A stretch of DNA of 64,000 bases from CAKZQX01 sp034435975 (GCA_034435975.1 DAOTWD010000014.1:62001-126000), one strand, 5' to 3'. Shown: positions 42,303 through 51,910, counted from the stretch's first letter. A program made the numbers and translations. The notes: generated by a model from the sequence alone, not told the origin.

Positions 42303-44390
42303 TCACACCAGTTGGGCCTGCAACTCCCCTGGCTCTGTTACCGGTTGCTTACAGGTAAAATTGGCACAGACATACGCTGTAGCTATGCCATTGATCATCG
42401 GACGCGCCTGCAACAGCGGCGTCAGAGTAGGAGCGAGATGATCGCCGGGATGTAACTGCGCCAGCACCACATAGGGTCGGTACGCTGCATGCATGACGCG
42501 CAGGAGCGCTTGCATATCGCTGGCAGCCGGATCACCCACCAGCGCTACCTCCTGCACCGGTGCGAGCGCAAAGTCGGCGGCACACAGCAGACGACCGAAA
42601 CCCATCGGGAAGCGGCGCAACATCTCGACCTGGCTGCTCAATACCTGCTCGGCACGCGTGCGATAGGTCACCTTGCCTGTCAATGCTGCCAGGCGCAGCA
42701 ACACATCGGTCGCCACCGAGTTGCCCGAAGGTGTGGCATTATCGCTTATGTCGCGGGGGCGCGTCACCAGTGCTTCGTGATCATAGGCCGTATCGTAAAA
42801 GCCCGGCAACGTCTCGTCCCAGAAGAGATCGAGCATCGCATCGGTCAGTGTAAGTGTAGCCTGGAGCCAGCGTGAATTGCCATCAACACCATACAGCGCG
42901 AGTAGACCATCGGCCAGTAACGCATAATCTTCGAGATAGCCCAACAGTCGCGCCTGACCATCCTTCCAACTGCGCAACACCCGTCCATCAGCACGGCAGA
43001 GCGCACGCAACAAAAAATCAGCGTTGCGCTGCGCGACCTGCAGGTAGTCGGCGCGATCAAACGCAGCGGCGGCAGTGGCAAAGGCACGCAGGGCCATACC
43101 ATTCCAGGCCGTCAGCACCTTCTCGTCACGATCGGGCTTCGGGCGCTGCTCACGGATGGCAAACAGCCTGGTACGCCCACGGGCCACGATGTCCTCCAGG
43201 CGCTCCAGCGCAACGCCCGTAACGCGAGCGATCTCGTCGAGTGGACGCGGCCGGTGCAGAATGTTGTGCCCTTCAAAGTTGCCGTGGAGCGTGACATCAA
43301 AGATCTGGCAAAAGAGTGCCGCATCGCTGCCCAACGCCTCCCGTACCTGCTCCGGCGTCCAGACAAAGAATGCCCCTTCTTCTTTGTGCCCGCCAACATG
43401 CGTGGCACTATCCGCGTCCTGCGTACTATAGAAACCGCCAGCGTCATGCAACATCTCGCGCTGCATATAAGCCAGTGTCTCCTCCGCAATGCGCCGGTAG
43501 AAGGTATCACCCGTCATCTGGAATGTTTCGACATACAGGCGTGCCAGGAGTGCATTATCATACAGCATCTTCTCGAAATGTGGTACTAGCCAGAAGGCAT
43601 CAACACTATAGCGATGAAACCCACCGCCGAGTTGATCGTACATGCCACCCAGCGCCATCTGGCGTAATGTGTGTTCCAGCATATGCCGTGCATCAGTATT
43701 GCCAGTACGTATATGATAGCGCAGCAGAAACTCCAGGGTCATTGGCTGTGGGAATTTGGGTGCCTGTCCAAATCCACCGTGGGTTCGATCAAAATTTCGG
43801 GCTAAATCCTTGAACGCCGTCTCCAGCGTCTGCACACTCAAGGTACCTATCGTTGTTTGCCCGGCACTCAACCGACGCAAATGCGCGAGCAACTCTTGAC
43901 CAGCATTCGTCAGATCGGCGCGTCGATGTTTGTAGGCATCAGCCACACTGAGCAATACCTGCTTGAAACTGGGTACTCCATAGCGTGTAGCTTTGCTCTC
44001 TGGGGGAAAATAGGTACCACCATAGAAAGGCGTGCCATCGGGCAACAGGAAAGTATTGAGCGGCCATCCCCCCTGACCGGTCATTGCCTGCACCGCTGTC
44101 ATATAGATACTATCCAGATCTGGACGCTCCTCACGGTCAACCTTAATGTTGACAAAATGTTCATTCATGAGCGCCGCAGTGTCGGGATCTTCAAAGCTCT
44201 CGTGTTCCATCACATGGCACCAGTGGCATGCTGCATAGCCAATACTTACCAGGATTGGCTTATCCTCTGCTTGCGCTTTCTGCAGCGCTTCTGGCCCCCA
44301 GGGATACCAGTCAACCGGGTTATGGGCGTGTTGCAACAGGTAAGGACTCGTCTCATGTAGCAAACGATTGCTGTATTCTGGCGTATTCAT
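42303..44390 (-). CDS. YyaL/DUF255 thioredoxin-domain protein
   Basis: A 695-residue cytoplasmic protein. The N-terminal thioredoxin-like domain (residues 1-165) has NRLLHETSPYLLQHAHNPVD, SIGYAACHWCHVMEHESFED and GGWPLNTFLLPDGTPFYGGT; the rest is an alpha/alpha six-barrel like glycan-processing enzymes (GGGFHRYSVDAFWLVPHFEK, MLYDNALLARLY). The family (bacterial YyaL, animal SPATA20) is widespread but its reaction is not settled. GAAAGGAG lies before the ATG at 44390. No partner gene is evident. Confidence 0.92.
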   Translation of the reverse strand: MNTPEYSNRLLHETSPYLLQHAHNPVDWYPWGPEALQKAQAEDKPILVSIGYAACHWCHVMEHESFEDPDTAALMNEHFVNIKVDREERPDLDSIYMTAVQAMTGQGGWPLNTFLLPDGTPFYGGTYFPPESKATRYGVPSFKQVLLSVADAYKHRRADLTNAGQELLAHLRRLSAGQTTIGTLSVQTLETAFKDLARNFDRTHGGFGQAPKFPQPMTLEFLLRYHIRTGNTDARHMLEHTLRQMALGGMYDQLGGGFHRYSVDAFWLVPHFEKMLYDNALLARLYVETFQMTGDTFYRRIAEETLAYMQREMLHDAGGFYSTQDADSATHVGGHKEEGAFFVWTPEQVREALGSDAALFCQIFDVTLHGNFEGHNILHRPRPLDEIARVTGVALERLEDIVARGRTRLFAIREQRPKPDRDEKVLTAWNGMALRAFATAAAAFDRADYLQVAQRNADFLLRALCRADGRVLRSWKDGQARLLGYLEDYALLADGLLALYGVDGNSRWLQATLTLTDAMLDLFWDETLPGFYDTAYDHEALVTRPRDISDNATPSGNSVATDVLLRLAALTGKVTYRTRAEQVLSSQVEMLRRFPMGFGRLLCAADFALAPVQEVALVGDPAASDMQALLRVMHAAYRPYVVLAQLHPGDHLAPTLTPLLQARPMINGIATAYVCANFTCKQPVTEPGELQAQLV

Positions 44391-44601
44391 ACGCGTGACT
44401 CCTTTCATACTCTTTCGTTTTTATCCATAGCAGGCTGAAGGCGGTACGCTGTGCAACATTGCTAGCCAAAGAGGATTACCTTTTTAATAGTACCATGTAT
44501 CGAAACTATTCCCAGGTACTATTCCCAGGTACCGAGGGCGTAAACGCCCCGGCTACCGTTGCAAAGGCCACCTCCGTGGCCTTGCGAACCCGTGACTTTC
44601 G

Positions 44602-44716
44602 TTGCCGAGCCGGCTGTTGATAATGCTATAATACCTGTGCGCCCATATACCAACGACGAAAGTTGTTGCGACGTGCTACCCAATCGTAACGTATCGACGA
44701 ACCTCGTCTAAGGATG
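44602..44716 (+). promoter_or_regulatory. Promoter and family C leader repeat, copy 2
   Basis: TTGCCG (44602-44607) and an extended -10 TGCTATAAT (44624-44632) with a 19-base spacer precede a family C repeat (44652-44716) that ends 13 bases before the next start codon. The repeat shares CGACGTGCTACCCAA, GTATCG and TCTAAGG with the copy before modD. Confidence 0.5.
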
Positions 44717-44729
44717 CTGGTTTATAACC

Positions 44730-45416
44730 ATGACCTTTTCACGACACACCATTCAACAGGTTCTGACGCTGATCTGTGTACTGATAGCGTTCGGGTTGCT
44801 ACTGCGATTTATGCTGTTGCATAGCTTGAATATGCCAGATTCCGCCAGTCCGGTAGCTGAAGTTGTCCCTACCCCCACCGATTCGATGCTTGTAACTGTC
44901 ACCGGCACACCACCCGCCACGCCGGGGCCAGGTGCAGCATTGTTGCCTACCCATGCCTATCGGCCACCAGCAGCGATCGAGTTTGACCCTCAAGAAATTG
45001 CACCATCGGCCACACCATCGCCATTACCTGCTTCCCCATCACCCGCATCACCTGCACTACCCGCACCGGTACCACCCGCAAACCCTGGTGCAGCACCGCC
45101 TGCGCCAGTAGCGACGGCAGCACCACTACTCATCACATCCACATCATTGCCAGACAGCGAGCCGGGATCAACCATAGAAGACGTGCCGACACCCACGCCA
45201 ACCATATTTTTGACACCAACCACACGCCCGCGAATAATCAACAACCAGATTGAACCACCCTGGTGGCCATGCGAACAAGGGCAAATCAAGGGACTGGAAA
45301 AGTTGAACATCTATTATGTGGAGGAGCATGCGGGGTACACCCGCACCTTTATTGGCATTGTATGCTTTAACACTGAGGAAGACGCTCAGGCTGCCGGGTA
45401 TCGCCGCGCCGAGTAG
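44730..45416 (+). CDS. Membrane-anchored Pro/Ala-rich protein with C-terminal sunset-like domain
   Basis: A 228-residue protein. One N-terminal helix (VLTLICVLIAFGLLLRFMLL) anchors it, so the rest lies outside the cytoplasm. Residues 35-180 are low-complexity Pro/Ala/Thr. The last 48 residues, with CEQGQIKGLEKLNIYYVEEH and VCFNTEEDAQAAGYRRA, resemble the sunset/Ada-like module in which a peptide ends ...CF.TEEEA.AAGYR.A. Function is unknown. It may be a surface protein with a stalk and a small folded head. Confidence 0.7.
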   Translation: MTFSRHTIQQVLTLICVLIAFGLLLRFMLLHSLNMPDSASPVAEVVPTPTDSMLVTVTGTPPATPGPGAALLPTHAYRPPAAIEFDPQEIAPSATPSPLPASPSPASPALPAPVPPANPGAAPPAPVATAAPLLITSTSLPDSEPGSTIEDVPTPTPTIFLTPTTRPRIINNQIEPPWWPCEQGQIKGLEKLNIYYVEEHAGYTRTFIGIVCFNTEEDAQAAGYRRAE

Positions 45417-45423
45417 CGTGTGA

Positions 45424-45537
45424 TGAGCGTTCAAGCGTTCAAGCGCCTGAGCGTTCAAGCGTTCAAGCGCTCGAACGCTCAGGCGCTCAGGCGCTCAGGC
45501 GCTCGAACGCTCAGACGCTTCAACGTTTCAACGCTAT
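45424..45537. repeat. Self-complementary octamer array
   Basis: About 13 units of 8 bases: GCGTTCAA and GCGCCTGA in the left half, CGCTCGAA, CGCTCAGG and CGCTTCAA in the right half. The halves are complementary, so the whole array can fold as a long hairpin. It lies between convergent genes (stop at 45416 and stop at 45551) and may end both transcripts. Confidence 0.9.
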
Positions 45538-45550
45538 GGCATAAACCAGG

Positions 45551-46240
45551 CTACATACGCCGCTTGAGTAAAATAATACCCGCAACGATCAACAGAATGG
45601 GAAACATGAGATTCATCGTGATCCCCATTTGCTCCAACAAAATCAATCCGCCCACGCCCACCAGAATGATACCGAGTGTCCGCCAGTTTTTACGGCGCGG
45701 CGTTGCTGGTGTATAGGCCGATGACATAGACGGCATTGACCTGATCTGCTCCGATGCATCAGGTGGGGTTTCTCGTAGATTAATGGTCTCACCCACCATC
45801 GGCGGCGATCTCAGCGGCAGGCCGGTCAGTGGGTCAAATTGATAGGCCGCCGGTGGTGGCGGTGACTGGCTGAAGCCGCTGGAACTATCAGGCCGTTGTT
45901 GCTGGACGGCTCTGGCCGGCGCTCGGCGCACTTCATGGGCATCGTCCTCCGCTCCTGTCGTCTGCGATGGATATGACTCGTTAAACCAGGGTGTTGCCTG
46001 TTGCGAACGCGGCACCCTATGTTGCGGAATGTGCCGATAGCTTCCCGGCAGACCAGTCGTATCTCTGGGCACAATCAACCAGAGCAATAGATAGATTGGG
46101 ATTCCAGCCCCGTTGACAAAGGTAGCTAACACAAAAATCAAACGCACAATAACCGGATCAACATTAAAATAGGCGCTTAATCCGCCGCAAACTCCGGCAA
46201 TAAATTTATCTGTGCGACTACGTGTCAAACGTGATTGCAT
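45551..46240 (-). CDS. PspC domain membrane protein
   Basis: A 229-residue protein. The N-terminal PspC domain (LTRSRTDKFIAGVCGGLSAY, then DPVIVRLIFVLATF) has one amphipathic region and one transmembrane helix. A polar, Pro/Gln-rich linker follows, and two more hydrophobic stretches at the C-terminus (GIILVGVGGLILLEQMGI, MFPILLIVAGIILL) form a hairpin. PspC proteins take part in membrane stress responses. AGGAG precedes the ATG at 46240. The last helices resemble the LiaF-like membrane module found with PspC in many Gram-positives and Chloroflexota. Confidence 0.88.
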   Translation of the reverse strand: MQSRLTRSRTDKFIAGVCGGLSAYFNVDPVIVRLIFVLATFVNGAGIPIYLLLWLIVPRDTTGLPGSYRHIPQHRVPRSQQATPWFNESYPSQTTGAEDDAHEVRRAPARAVQQQRPDSSSGFSQSPPPPAAYQFDPLTGLPLRSPPMVGETINLRETPPDASEQIRSMPSMSSAYTPATPRRKNWRTLGIILVGVGGLILLEQMGITMNLMFPILLIVAGIILLKRRM

Positions 46241-46378
46241 GCCCTGCTCCTGATATCTCACTCTCATTATCACTGCTGGCTATATGACGGTTTGGGTCAC
46301 CCAATTGTTGCGTTGACCAGCATAACATCTTGATTTGTGACGCTCGTTGACACATCCTTCCGTTATAATCACATCATC

Positions 46379-46440
46379 AGGACATGCGCGGTTGTTTCAA
46401 CACCACGCCTTTTTCGCCTGCAGCAGCGTTGGAACGTTGG
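46379..46440. repeat. Family A palindromic repeat, copy 4 (left arm only)
   Basis: ACATGCGCGGTTGTTTCAAC and CTTTTTCGCCTGCAGCAGCG match the left arm; the right arm is absent. It ends 31 bases before the TPR gene start. Confidence 0.5.
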
Positions 46441-46470
46441 AAAGACATGAGTTATATCAAGGAGCAAATT

Positions 46471-47340
46471 ATGTCAAGTTATCCATCTATTGCGCCGAGT
46501 ACATGGAAATGGGCCTGGATGTTTGTCTGGATCAGGCGTCAAGTGTTACTCGTCCCAGAAGCCATTCTGCTCCTGACGCTGATCTGTTTGCATGTGACCC
46601 TGGATGGGCCGGTGTTCACCACCCTGCTTAGCCCGACGATTGCAGCCTGGTTTGGATGTCGTACCGCCCTGATACTGAGTGCCCGGCGAGCCTTGCAGCA
46701 TACCCGTTATGCCCGCGCTGAACGACTGGTACAACTGGCCCTGTGGCTTTATCCGTACTCCGCCGATGCGATGGCATTGCGCGGTGCAATTTTGATGGCC
46801 CAGGGTCGCATGGCCGAGGCCGAGTTTGCATTGTGCCAGGCGATTGCGTTTTATCCTGGTCAGGCTACTTTGCATGTCGCCCGCAGTGGCGCTTTGCTGG
46901 AAATGGATCGCGGGGCCGAGGCTTATTGCGAGGCAACACGGGCGCTGCTGCTTGACCCTGGCTGTGCAGCAGCCTATTTGCACCTGGCTCAAGCCGCGCA
47001 ACAGATGGGCGAACCGGATGAGGTGATCGAAACCCACCTGCGTATGGGACTACGTGTCACGCCGACCCCCACCGATGAGGCAGCGCTACGCTGCACGCTG
47101 GCGGCATTCCTGGTTGATCAGCACCGCCCGGCTGAGGCCCGGCTAACACTGGCTGGCATTGAGGTATTGTTAGCCCGTTGCGCGGCACCACAACAGGCGG
47201 GGTTACACTACTATCTGGGTGAGCTACGCCACACGGTGGGCGACACAGAAGCGGCTCATCACCACTTTCGCCTCAGTGAAGCGCTCGATCCCCATGGGCG
47301 GTATGCCGCCGCCGCATGGCGGGCAGCACGGTGGTCGTAA
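46471..47340 (+). CDS. TPR protein with N-terminal membrane helices
   Basis: A 289-residue protein. Two hydrophobic segments near residues 25-65 (VLLVPEAILLLTLICLHV, FTTLLSPTIAAWFGC) are followed by helical repeats of TPR type (ARAERLVQLALWLYPYSADA, MAEAEFALCQAIAFYPGQAT, AEAYCEATRALLLDPGCAAA). AAGGAGC lies before the ATG at 46471. It is probably a membrane-bound scaffold; partner proteins are unknown. The frame open upstream passes through a repeat and is not used. Confidence 0.8.
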   Translation: MSSYPSIAPSTWKWAWMFVWIRRQVLLVPEAILLLTLICLHVTLDGPVFTTLLSPTIAAWFGCRTALILSARRALQHTRYARAERLVQLALWLYPYSADAMALRGAILMAQGRMAEAEFALCQAIAFYPGQATLHVARSGALLEMDRGAEAYCEATRALLLDPGCAAAYLHLAQAAQQMGEPDEVIETHLRMGLRVTPTPTDEAALRCTLAAFLVDQHRPAEARLTLAGIEVLLARCAAPQQAGLHYYLGELRHTVGDTEAAHHHFRLSEALDPHGRYAAAAWRAARWS

Positions 47341-47456
47341 TTGTTCCTCCTGATCAGCGGGGCTTATAGAGGAGCGCGCTCTATCTACGAATAGGCCGTG
47401 GTCTACCCGCACATTATCACGATCGACGACGTCCTTCCTGATCACTGACACAACTG

Positions 47457-47590
47457 ACAGGATCGTTTGAACCACACGTGTTCTGGGCCTTCGGTAGAGT
47501 GGCAAAAACAAAAAGTACCGCTCTGCCGAAGGCGAAAAAGACGGTAACGACGAGCGACCGTGTAACTCGTATCACTGACAGGATGTGCCC
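47457..47590. repeat. Family A palindromic repeat, copy 5
   Basis: GGATCGTTTGAACC on the left and CTCTGCCGAAGGCGAAAAAGA with GCGACCGTGTAAC on the right. Both ends are flanked by ACTGACAGGAT, possibly a duplicated target or part of the terminal sequence. Confidence 0.6.
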
Positions 47591-47688
47591 GGTGTGCAAA
47601 AAGCACATAGGCTCAAACCAGTATGCATTCGACACCTTGCGCCTCGACTTAACAGGAGGCCATCCATATCGGCAGAAAACGCCCTGGA

Positions 47689-47985
47689 ACGTATTATGTG
47701 CTGCATCCGCCCTATCCCGACCGGTATACCCTGGTGGTGGTAGCAACTATGCTGATCTTGCCGCGTCTGACCGGCGCCATTCCCGGCTCGCTGGTTGGTT
47801 TGATACTCGCATCGCTGTTAGCGGCAGGCATACAGTGGGGCATCCCTGTTATCGGTGAGATTCCTCGCACCATCGTGCTGGATCAGCACCTGACCTGGTC
47901 TGGTATACCCTGGAATGAGCTGACCAGCCTGTTATCAGCGGCCGTGGCTATTACGGCACTGGGGGCTATCGAGAGCCTGTTGTCG
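47689..47985 (+). pseudogene. SulP-type anion transporter fragment
   Basis: About 95 codons of the membrane domain of a SulP (SLC26-like) sulfate/bicarbonate transporter: VVVATMLILPRLTGAIPGSL, GEIPRTIVLDQHLTW and AVAITALGAIESLLSE. The typical continuation after IESLLS is lost and the sequence passes directly into the end of the convergent propeller/beta-helix gene. The upstream part is also missing. Confidence 0.75.
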
Positions 47986-49849
47986 GAAATCTGCCGCGGT
48001 CGGGTTCACGAATTTTGGGTCGCCTTCGACGTAATTCGTACCGCGCGTCTCGCTTTCGTAATCGCGGAAGCCGTCAATCAGGTTGTGGTTAATCGTCACC
48101 TGGGCGGCGGGTATGCCTGCATCCACTACGACTTGAAATGACAGGTTGTTGCTTACCAGGTTATTGCTGACTCTTATGTTGACAACCTGGTTGCTATCTA
48201 TGGTGATGCCACCGCCCCAATCACCCACGCCATTGCCGACAACTGCATTGTTGATGCTGGAAATGTTTTGCATAGAGTAGCTGCATCACCGTATTGTGAA
48301 ACGTCGATGCCCACGAAGCGGTTGTTATAAGCCAGGTTGTTGTAGATGCGAAGCTGCCGGAGTTTTGAGGGATAACCTGCTCGTGGTACGTTCCGGCGCG
48401 GATGTAGACCTTCTCGCCCGCCGTCAACGTATTCGCCGCCTTCTGGATGGTACGCCAGGGCTGGGATTGGGTGCCGGGGTTGGCATCGTTTCCAGTCGGT
48501 GCGACATAGTAGATTTGTGTAAAGATCTCAGGTGGGATAAAGATCTGGTACATCTCCACCTGTTCGGTCCCGGAGCGGCTCCAGTTGGTGGTGAAAAGGA
48601 TGCGCGTCAGGTCGCGGTTTGCGCTGGCTTGCGGCTCAGCCCAATAGTCGTGCTCCTGATTTTCGTCCACCAGCGAGTGGGTATGCGCCAGCCGCACGAC
48701 GCGCCCATTCGACTTGAGTTCGATGAGAAAGATCGAGTCGTCCATCCAGGTGTGGGAGTCGGCATCGCCGTCGTGAGTGGAGATCACCGCCCAGCCGGGG
48801 CGATCAAAGGCGCGACCGGAAATGTGCATCCCTATAGCGGTGAAGGAAAAATCAATTGGCCAGAGCGGAGTGACTGCGCCAGAAGCCAGGTCAAGCATTG
48901 AGATGTGGTCGGTGTCAATATCCCCGTACACCAGCACCTCACGGCTCTGCGTGTCAAGGGCGGTGTCGGAGTGGCCGATGATACGTAGCAAGCCGCGCCC
49001 GTTTTGCAGGTTGCGGTCGTAAACCATCAGTCCACAGGGGTTTTGTTCCGTTCCGAGTTGGCCTGGCGCGCAGTACTTGTCCATGTAGACGAGAACGTAA
49101 TTTCCCAGCGGTGAGATGGTGACGCTGTCTATTTCGCGGGCATCAGCAGGCCAGGTGCGCGTGTCAAGTCTGGCCGTCACCTGGTTGGTCGTCAGGTCAT
49201 AGACCAGCAACGCGCTGGTCAGCCAATCCTGATCCTCAGCCATCAGCCCCCACCAACGACCATCGCGGGAAGGGCTTCCCTCGTAACGTCCCCATACAGC
49301 GGCCAGATTCAGGCCGGGGAAATCGTTAGCAAACTCGTGGACAAGGCTGGTCTGTTGTGTAGCGATGTTGTAGGACATCAAGCGCGTCTCTTGCGAGAAG
49401 TAAATGGTATTAGGGTTGGTCGCGCTCCAACGCGGGTCTATGTCCAGGGGCAGTTGTTCAAGCGGCTGGAGAGTCTGGGCATTATAGAGATAGTAACCGC
49501 CCTGAGTACTCATGACAAGCAGATAGGTCTCATCGGCGTTGAAGGATTGAACACGCGAGTATTCATTCTTCAAGCCACCGGCTTCGGTCTTGTCGTTGAC
49601 CCGGTCGGTGACGCGCACCAGACAGCGACCAAAAACCGGGTCGTGGAAAGGGAGGCGTGCGGCGGGTTCTGCCAGAGAGGGCGGCTGATGCACCTGGATG
49701 TTCGTGACGACCGGCGGCTCGGGATCGCTACATCCGAGGGTGGGTGCGGTGGCGGGCAGCGGTGTCGCGCTGGGCGCAGAAGCCAATGGGGCCATGCAGG
49801 TGGACAAAATCAGGTTGACCAGCAAGAACACCATCAACGTACGTTTCAT
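47985..49849 (-). pseudogene. Frameshifted propeller plus beta-helix secreted protein
   Basis: From the left-facing start at 49849 a lipoprotein-like signal (LVNLILSTCMAP, Cys18) leads into a beta-propeller-like region (about residues 60-440, with FNADETYLLVMSTQGGYYLY and repeats of similar build) and then the start of a beta-helix (YYVAPTGNDANPGTQSQPWR, YIRAGTYHEQVIPQNSG). After that the frame shifts: the rest, with LRIYNNLAYNNRFVGIDV and then NNAVVGNGVGDWGGGITIDS and EGDPKFVNPTAADFR, continues in two other frames to about 47985, where it meets the SulP fragment. Several rungs of the helix seem deleted. The N-terminal 430 residues may still be made as a truncated propeller protein of 542 residues. 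Confidence 0.75.
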
Positions 49850-49964
49850 TGTTCATGTCCACCTTCAGCGGCCACCGCCGCCCAACGATTCATTAGACAG
49901 ATGCCACCTTCCACCCCGCCTGACCCTTTTCGACGGATTCCGTCTTAACATCTGAAACATCGGG

Positions 49965-50113
49965 TTATACGGAAACATTCCGTATAATTCCCCACCGAGG
50001 GACACATTGCGGCATGCTGGCACCGATCGTGCATCCCTGGGGGTACAGAGGCGACCCGCCCCGTCCTGGGGGCGGACGTCTTGCGGCATGTTGGCACCGA
50101 TCGTGCATCCCTG
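49965..50113. repeat. Palindrome and 33-base direct repeat
   Basis: TTATACGGAA-ACA-TTCCGTATAA (49965-49987) is a perfect palindrome. It is followed by a 33-base sequence (starting TTGCGGCATG, with CACCGATCGTGCATCCCTG) at 50007-50039 and again at 50081-50113 with one mismatch. No gene is visible in the 49850-50240 gap; a family C fragment (ACGACGAACGTCGTTGCTAC) lies at 50203-50226. Confidence 0.8.
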
Positions 50114-50240
50114 CTGTCTGATCAACAGGCTAACAATCAAGCCGAAAAAAATCCTGGAGGGATAGTGCCTCGCTAAAATACCACCTGAACGGTTCCACAA
50201 TACCGAAAACGACGAACGTCGTTGCTACGCACATACCACC

Positions 50241-51716
50241 CTATGCCAGAATCTTGTTCAAAATAGCCCGCTCATAGGCCTCCACATACAGCTTTGCGCT
50301 CTTGTTCCACGAGAAATCTTGCGCCATTGCCGCGTGCACCATCTGGCGCATATGGTGTTTGCGGTCATAATAGGTGCTGACCACCCAGCCCACAGTATTA
50401 TAGAGCGCATACGGGTCTGGCTCCCAGAACTTAAATCCTGTCCCATTACCTGTGGCCTCATCATACTGCTGAACCGTATCTTGCAGTCCGCCCGTAGCAC
50501 GCACAATTGGTAACGTACCATATTTCAAGGCGTAGATCTGGTTCAAACCACACGGCTCAAAGAACGACGGCATCAGGAAGAAATCCGACCCTGCTTCGAT
50601 CCAATGTGCCAACTCGTCGTTATAGCCAATATAACTCCCAATACGCCCCGGATAACGCCCTGGCAAGTTGCCATAAAACCACTCCAGTGACTTGTCTCCT
50701 GTGCCCAGGATGACAAACTGCACACGCATGTCATTCACAATTCGCTCAATGGCCCAGGCCAGCATATCCAGGCCTTTTTGATGTACCAGGCGGCTCACAA
50801 CGCCGATCAATGGCACGTCCGGATCAACCTGGAGCAGGCAGCGCCGTTGCAACTCCTGTTTGCAGATGGCCTTGCCGCTCATATCGTGCGGAGTGTAACG
50901 GGCCGGAATGAGCTGATCGACCGCTGGATTCCAGAGATCATAGTCTACTCCGTTGAGAATGCCCAGATAATGATCGCCCTTGTTATTCAGGTAGGGAGCC
51001 AGACCATGCGCAAAACCGGGATGCAGCGTCTCCTGGGCATAGGTTGGGCTTACTGTATTGACCACATCGGCATAATAAATGCCGCCTTTGAGAAAGTTGA
51101 TTTGCCGGTGATCCTCAAATTTATCAGGCGTAAAATTCTCCCAGCCTAGCCCAAGATAATTATAATGGGCTGCGTTGTACACGCCCTGGTAGGCAATATT
51201 GTGAATAGTTAGCACACTGGCCGCCTTGCGCAAGATCGGGTCATCGTGGTGCCAGATTTTGAGGTAGGCGGGTGCCAGTGCGGTTTGCCAATCATGAACA
51301 TGCACAATATCGGGAACAAAGCGCATATCACGGCAAAGCTGCAGGGCAGCGCGGGTAAAGAAGCCAAAGCGCCGTGGATTATCCTGATAGTCATTAAAAT
51401 CAGCGTCATGATACAACGCATAACGATCAAAATACTTATTGGATTCAATAAAATAGAAGGGAACGCCATTAGTGACCGTGGTCTGTACCGCACACCATTC
51501 CTCAGTATCCCCCATCCACACACCCATTTTTTCCAGAAAGGGACGCAGATCGCGCATATGTCCATTAGCATGGGTATAGCGTGGTAAAATAACGATCACA
51601 TTATGGCCCAGATCACGCAACGCCCTTGGTAAGGCGCCTACGACATCCGCCAGCCCGCCACTCTTGGCAAACGGTACACCCTCCGAGCTGATCATCACAA
51701 TTTTCAGTTGCCGCAC
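50241..51716 (-). CDS. glgA: Glycogen synthase (ADP-glucose type)
   Basis: A 491-residue GT5 glycosyltransferase that adds glucose from ADP-glucose to a growing alpha-1,4-glucan. The N-terminal KSGGLADVVGALPRAL is the ADP-glucose binding signature; HVHDWQTALAPAYLK, LTIHNIAYQGVY and the C-terminal MPSFFEPCGLNQIYALKYGT and RATGGLQDTV complete the family. The start is a GTG at 51716 with GGGAG eight bases before it. No other glycogen gene is adjacent. Confidence 0.95.
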   Translation of the reverse strand: MRQLKIVMISSEGVPFAKSGGLADVVGALPRALRDLGHNVIVILPRYTHANGHMRDLRPFLEKMGVWMGDTEEWCAVQTTVTNGVPFYFIESNKYFDRYALYHDADFNDYQDNPRRFGFFTRAALQLCRDMRFVPDIVHVHDWQTALAPAYLKIWHHDDPILRKAASVLTIHNIAYQGVYNAAHYNYLGLGWENFTPDKFEDHRQINFLKGGIYYADVVNTVSPTYAQETLHPGFAHGLAPYLNNKGDHYLGILNGVDYDLWNPAVDQLIPARYTPHDMSGKAICKQELQRRCLLQVDPDVPLIGVVSRLVHQKGLDMLAWAIERIVNDMRVQFVILGTGDKSLEWFYGNLPGRYPGRIGSYIGYNDELAHWIEAGSDFFLMPSFFEPCGLNQIYALKYGTLPIVRATGGLQDTVQQYDEATGNGTGFKFWEPDPYALYNTVGWVVSTYYDRKHHMRQMVHAAMAQDFSWNKSAKLYVEAYERAILNKILA

Positions 51717-51910
51717 AGCATATGCTCCCTGATCTCAATGGTGTTTGTAATTCATGCTGATGTACATATAGCCAACCGTAGCGGCAGTCATATCTTGCCG
51801 CCCGATAAGCGCAAGATTTGTCTGGATTTACTTGCAACAGTTTTCCAGGCTACTAGTATGGTATCCAGGGTAGATAGTTTGTCAACTCGATCCAACATCG
51901 CGGTGCCCGA

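Noticed and set aside
47478..47858. 126-residue protein overlapping the SulP fragment
   Set aside because: It runs through a family A repeat and is out of frame with the recognisable SulP codons.
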